Source: Ardenticatenales bacterium (GTDB taxonomy: Bacteria > Chloroflexota > Anaerolineae > Ardenticatenales > Ardenticatenaceae). Taken from it: a stretch of 6,581 nucleotides of DNA. The DNA lies in contig JACCSL010000944.1 in assembly GCA_013812995.1 (NCBI GenBank), positions 1-6,581 on the forward strand. Direction: 5' to 3'. The translations under genes were made by a program, and so were the position numbers. Below the pieces are notes generated by a model, which ran no database searches, had not been told where the DNA came from, and was given only the letters and a program-made list of their open reading frames with translations. Shown piece by piece: positions 6,499-6,581 of the stretch; positions within the stretch are counted from its first letter, which is position 1, and the number at the start of each line of letters is the position of its first letter.

Positions 6499-6581
6499 CT
6501 AAATTGAGGCGAAGTTGATCCTAATACTCACCCGGCGCGCCCTCAAAGCGCCTCAAACAGTTTCTGGGGTGGGCCTTTTGG
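6499..6581. other. Non-coding window edge with hairpin potential, possible mobile-element end
   Basis: The globin homology stops next to TTGAT (6485-6489), and the sequence beyond is AT-rich, then GC-rich. GGCGC (6534-6538) can pair with GCGCC (6548-6552), and CACCC (6529-6533) with GGGTG (6567-6571), giving a nested hairpin. A second TTGAT lies at 6515-6519. No convincing coding frame is present. The minus-strand frame from 6581 to the TGA at 6545-6543 could be the last 12 codons of a gene lying to the right, but this is unsupported. An insertion-sequence end is one reading; simple decay is another. Confidence 0.3.

Noticed and set aside
6543..6581. Possible C-terminal tail of a minus-strand gene entering from the right (PKGPPQKLFEAL then stop).
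   Set aside because: Only 12 codons are visible. A second minus-strand frame is also open over the same bases, and nothing distinguishes either from chance.

Overview
This is a GC-rich bacterial chromosomal window of ordinary, tightly packed genes. The best lineage clue is the 72-residue DUF951 protein: this family is largely confined to Firmicutes and Chloroflexota. Together with the high GC, an MGDG-synthase-type glycosyltransferase and a single-domain bacterial globin remnant, it points to Chloroflexota (possibly Ktedonobacteria or relatives). That placement is an inference from gene content and was not tested by a search.

Layout, left to right. (1) Positions 36-1316, minus strand: glyA, serine hydroxymethyltransferase, complete. 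(2) Positions 1317-1463: a short divergent control region with one promoter for glyA and one for the rightward genes. (3) Positions 1464-4262, plus strand: a three-gene unit made of the DUF951 protein, a major-facilitator transporter whose start codon overlaps the DUF951 stop (ATGA), and a UDP-sugar:diacylglycerol-type glycosyltransferase starting at a GTG 31 bases later. It ends in a strong intrinsic terminator at 4279-4306. (4) Positions 4307-4518: a regulatory region of about 210 bases. It has a near-consensus sigma-70 promoter built over a tandem 20-bp repeat, a palindrome near the predicted transcription start, and a roughly 138-base leader with hairpins and two stretches complementary to the ribosome binding site. 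(5) Positions 4519-6207: a FadD-type long-chain acyl-CoA ligase, ending in a strong terminator at 6226-6257. (6) Positions 6310-6498, minus strand: a start-less C-terminal fragment of a bacterial haemoglobin-like globin. (7) Positions 6499-6581: a non-coding stretch with hairpin potential that may be the end of an inserted element.

Functionally, the glycosyltransferase (membrane glycolipid synthesis) and the acyl-CoA ligase (fatty-acid activation) both concern lipids, but they lie in separate transcription units. GlyA supplies one-carbon units and is divergently transcribed. I see no defence system, CRISPR array, biosynthetic cluster, tRNA or rRNA. The points most worth a second look are the truncated globin with its abrupt junction and the elaborate promoter and leader of the acyl-CoA ligase gene.
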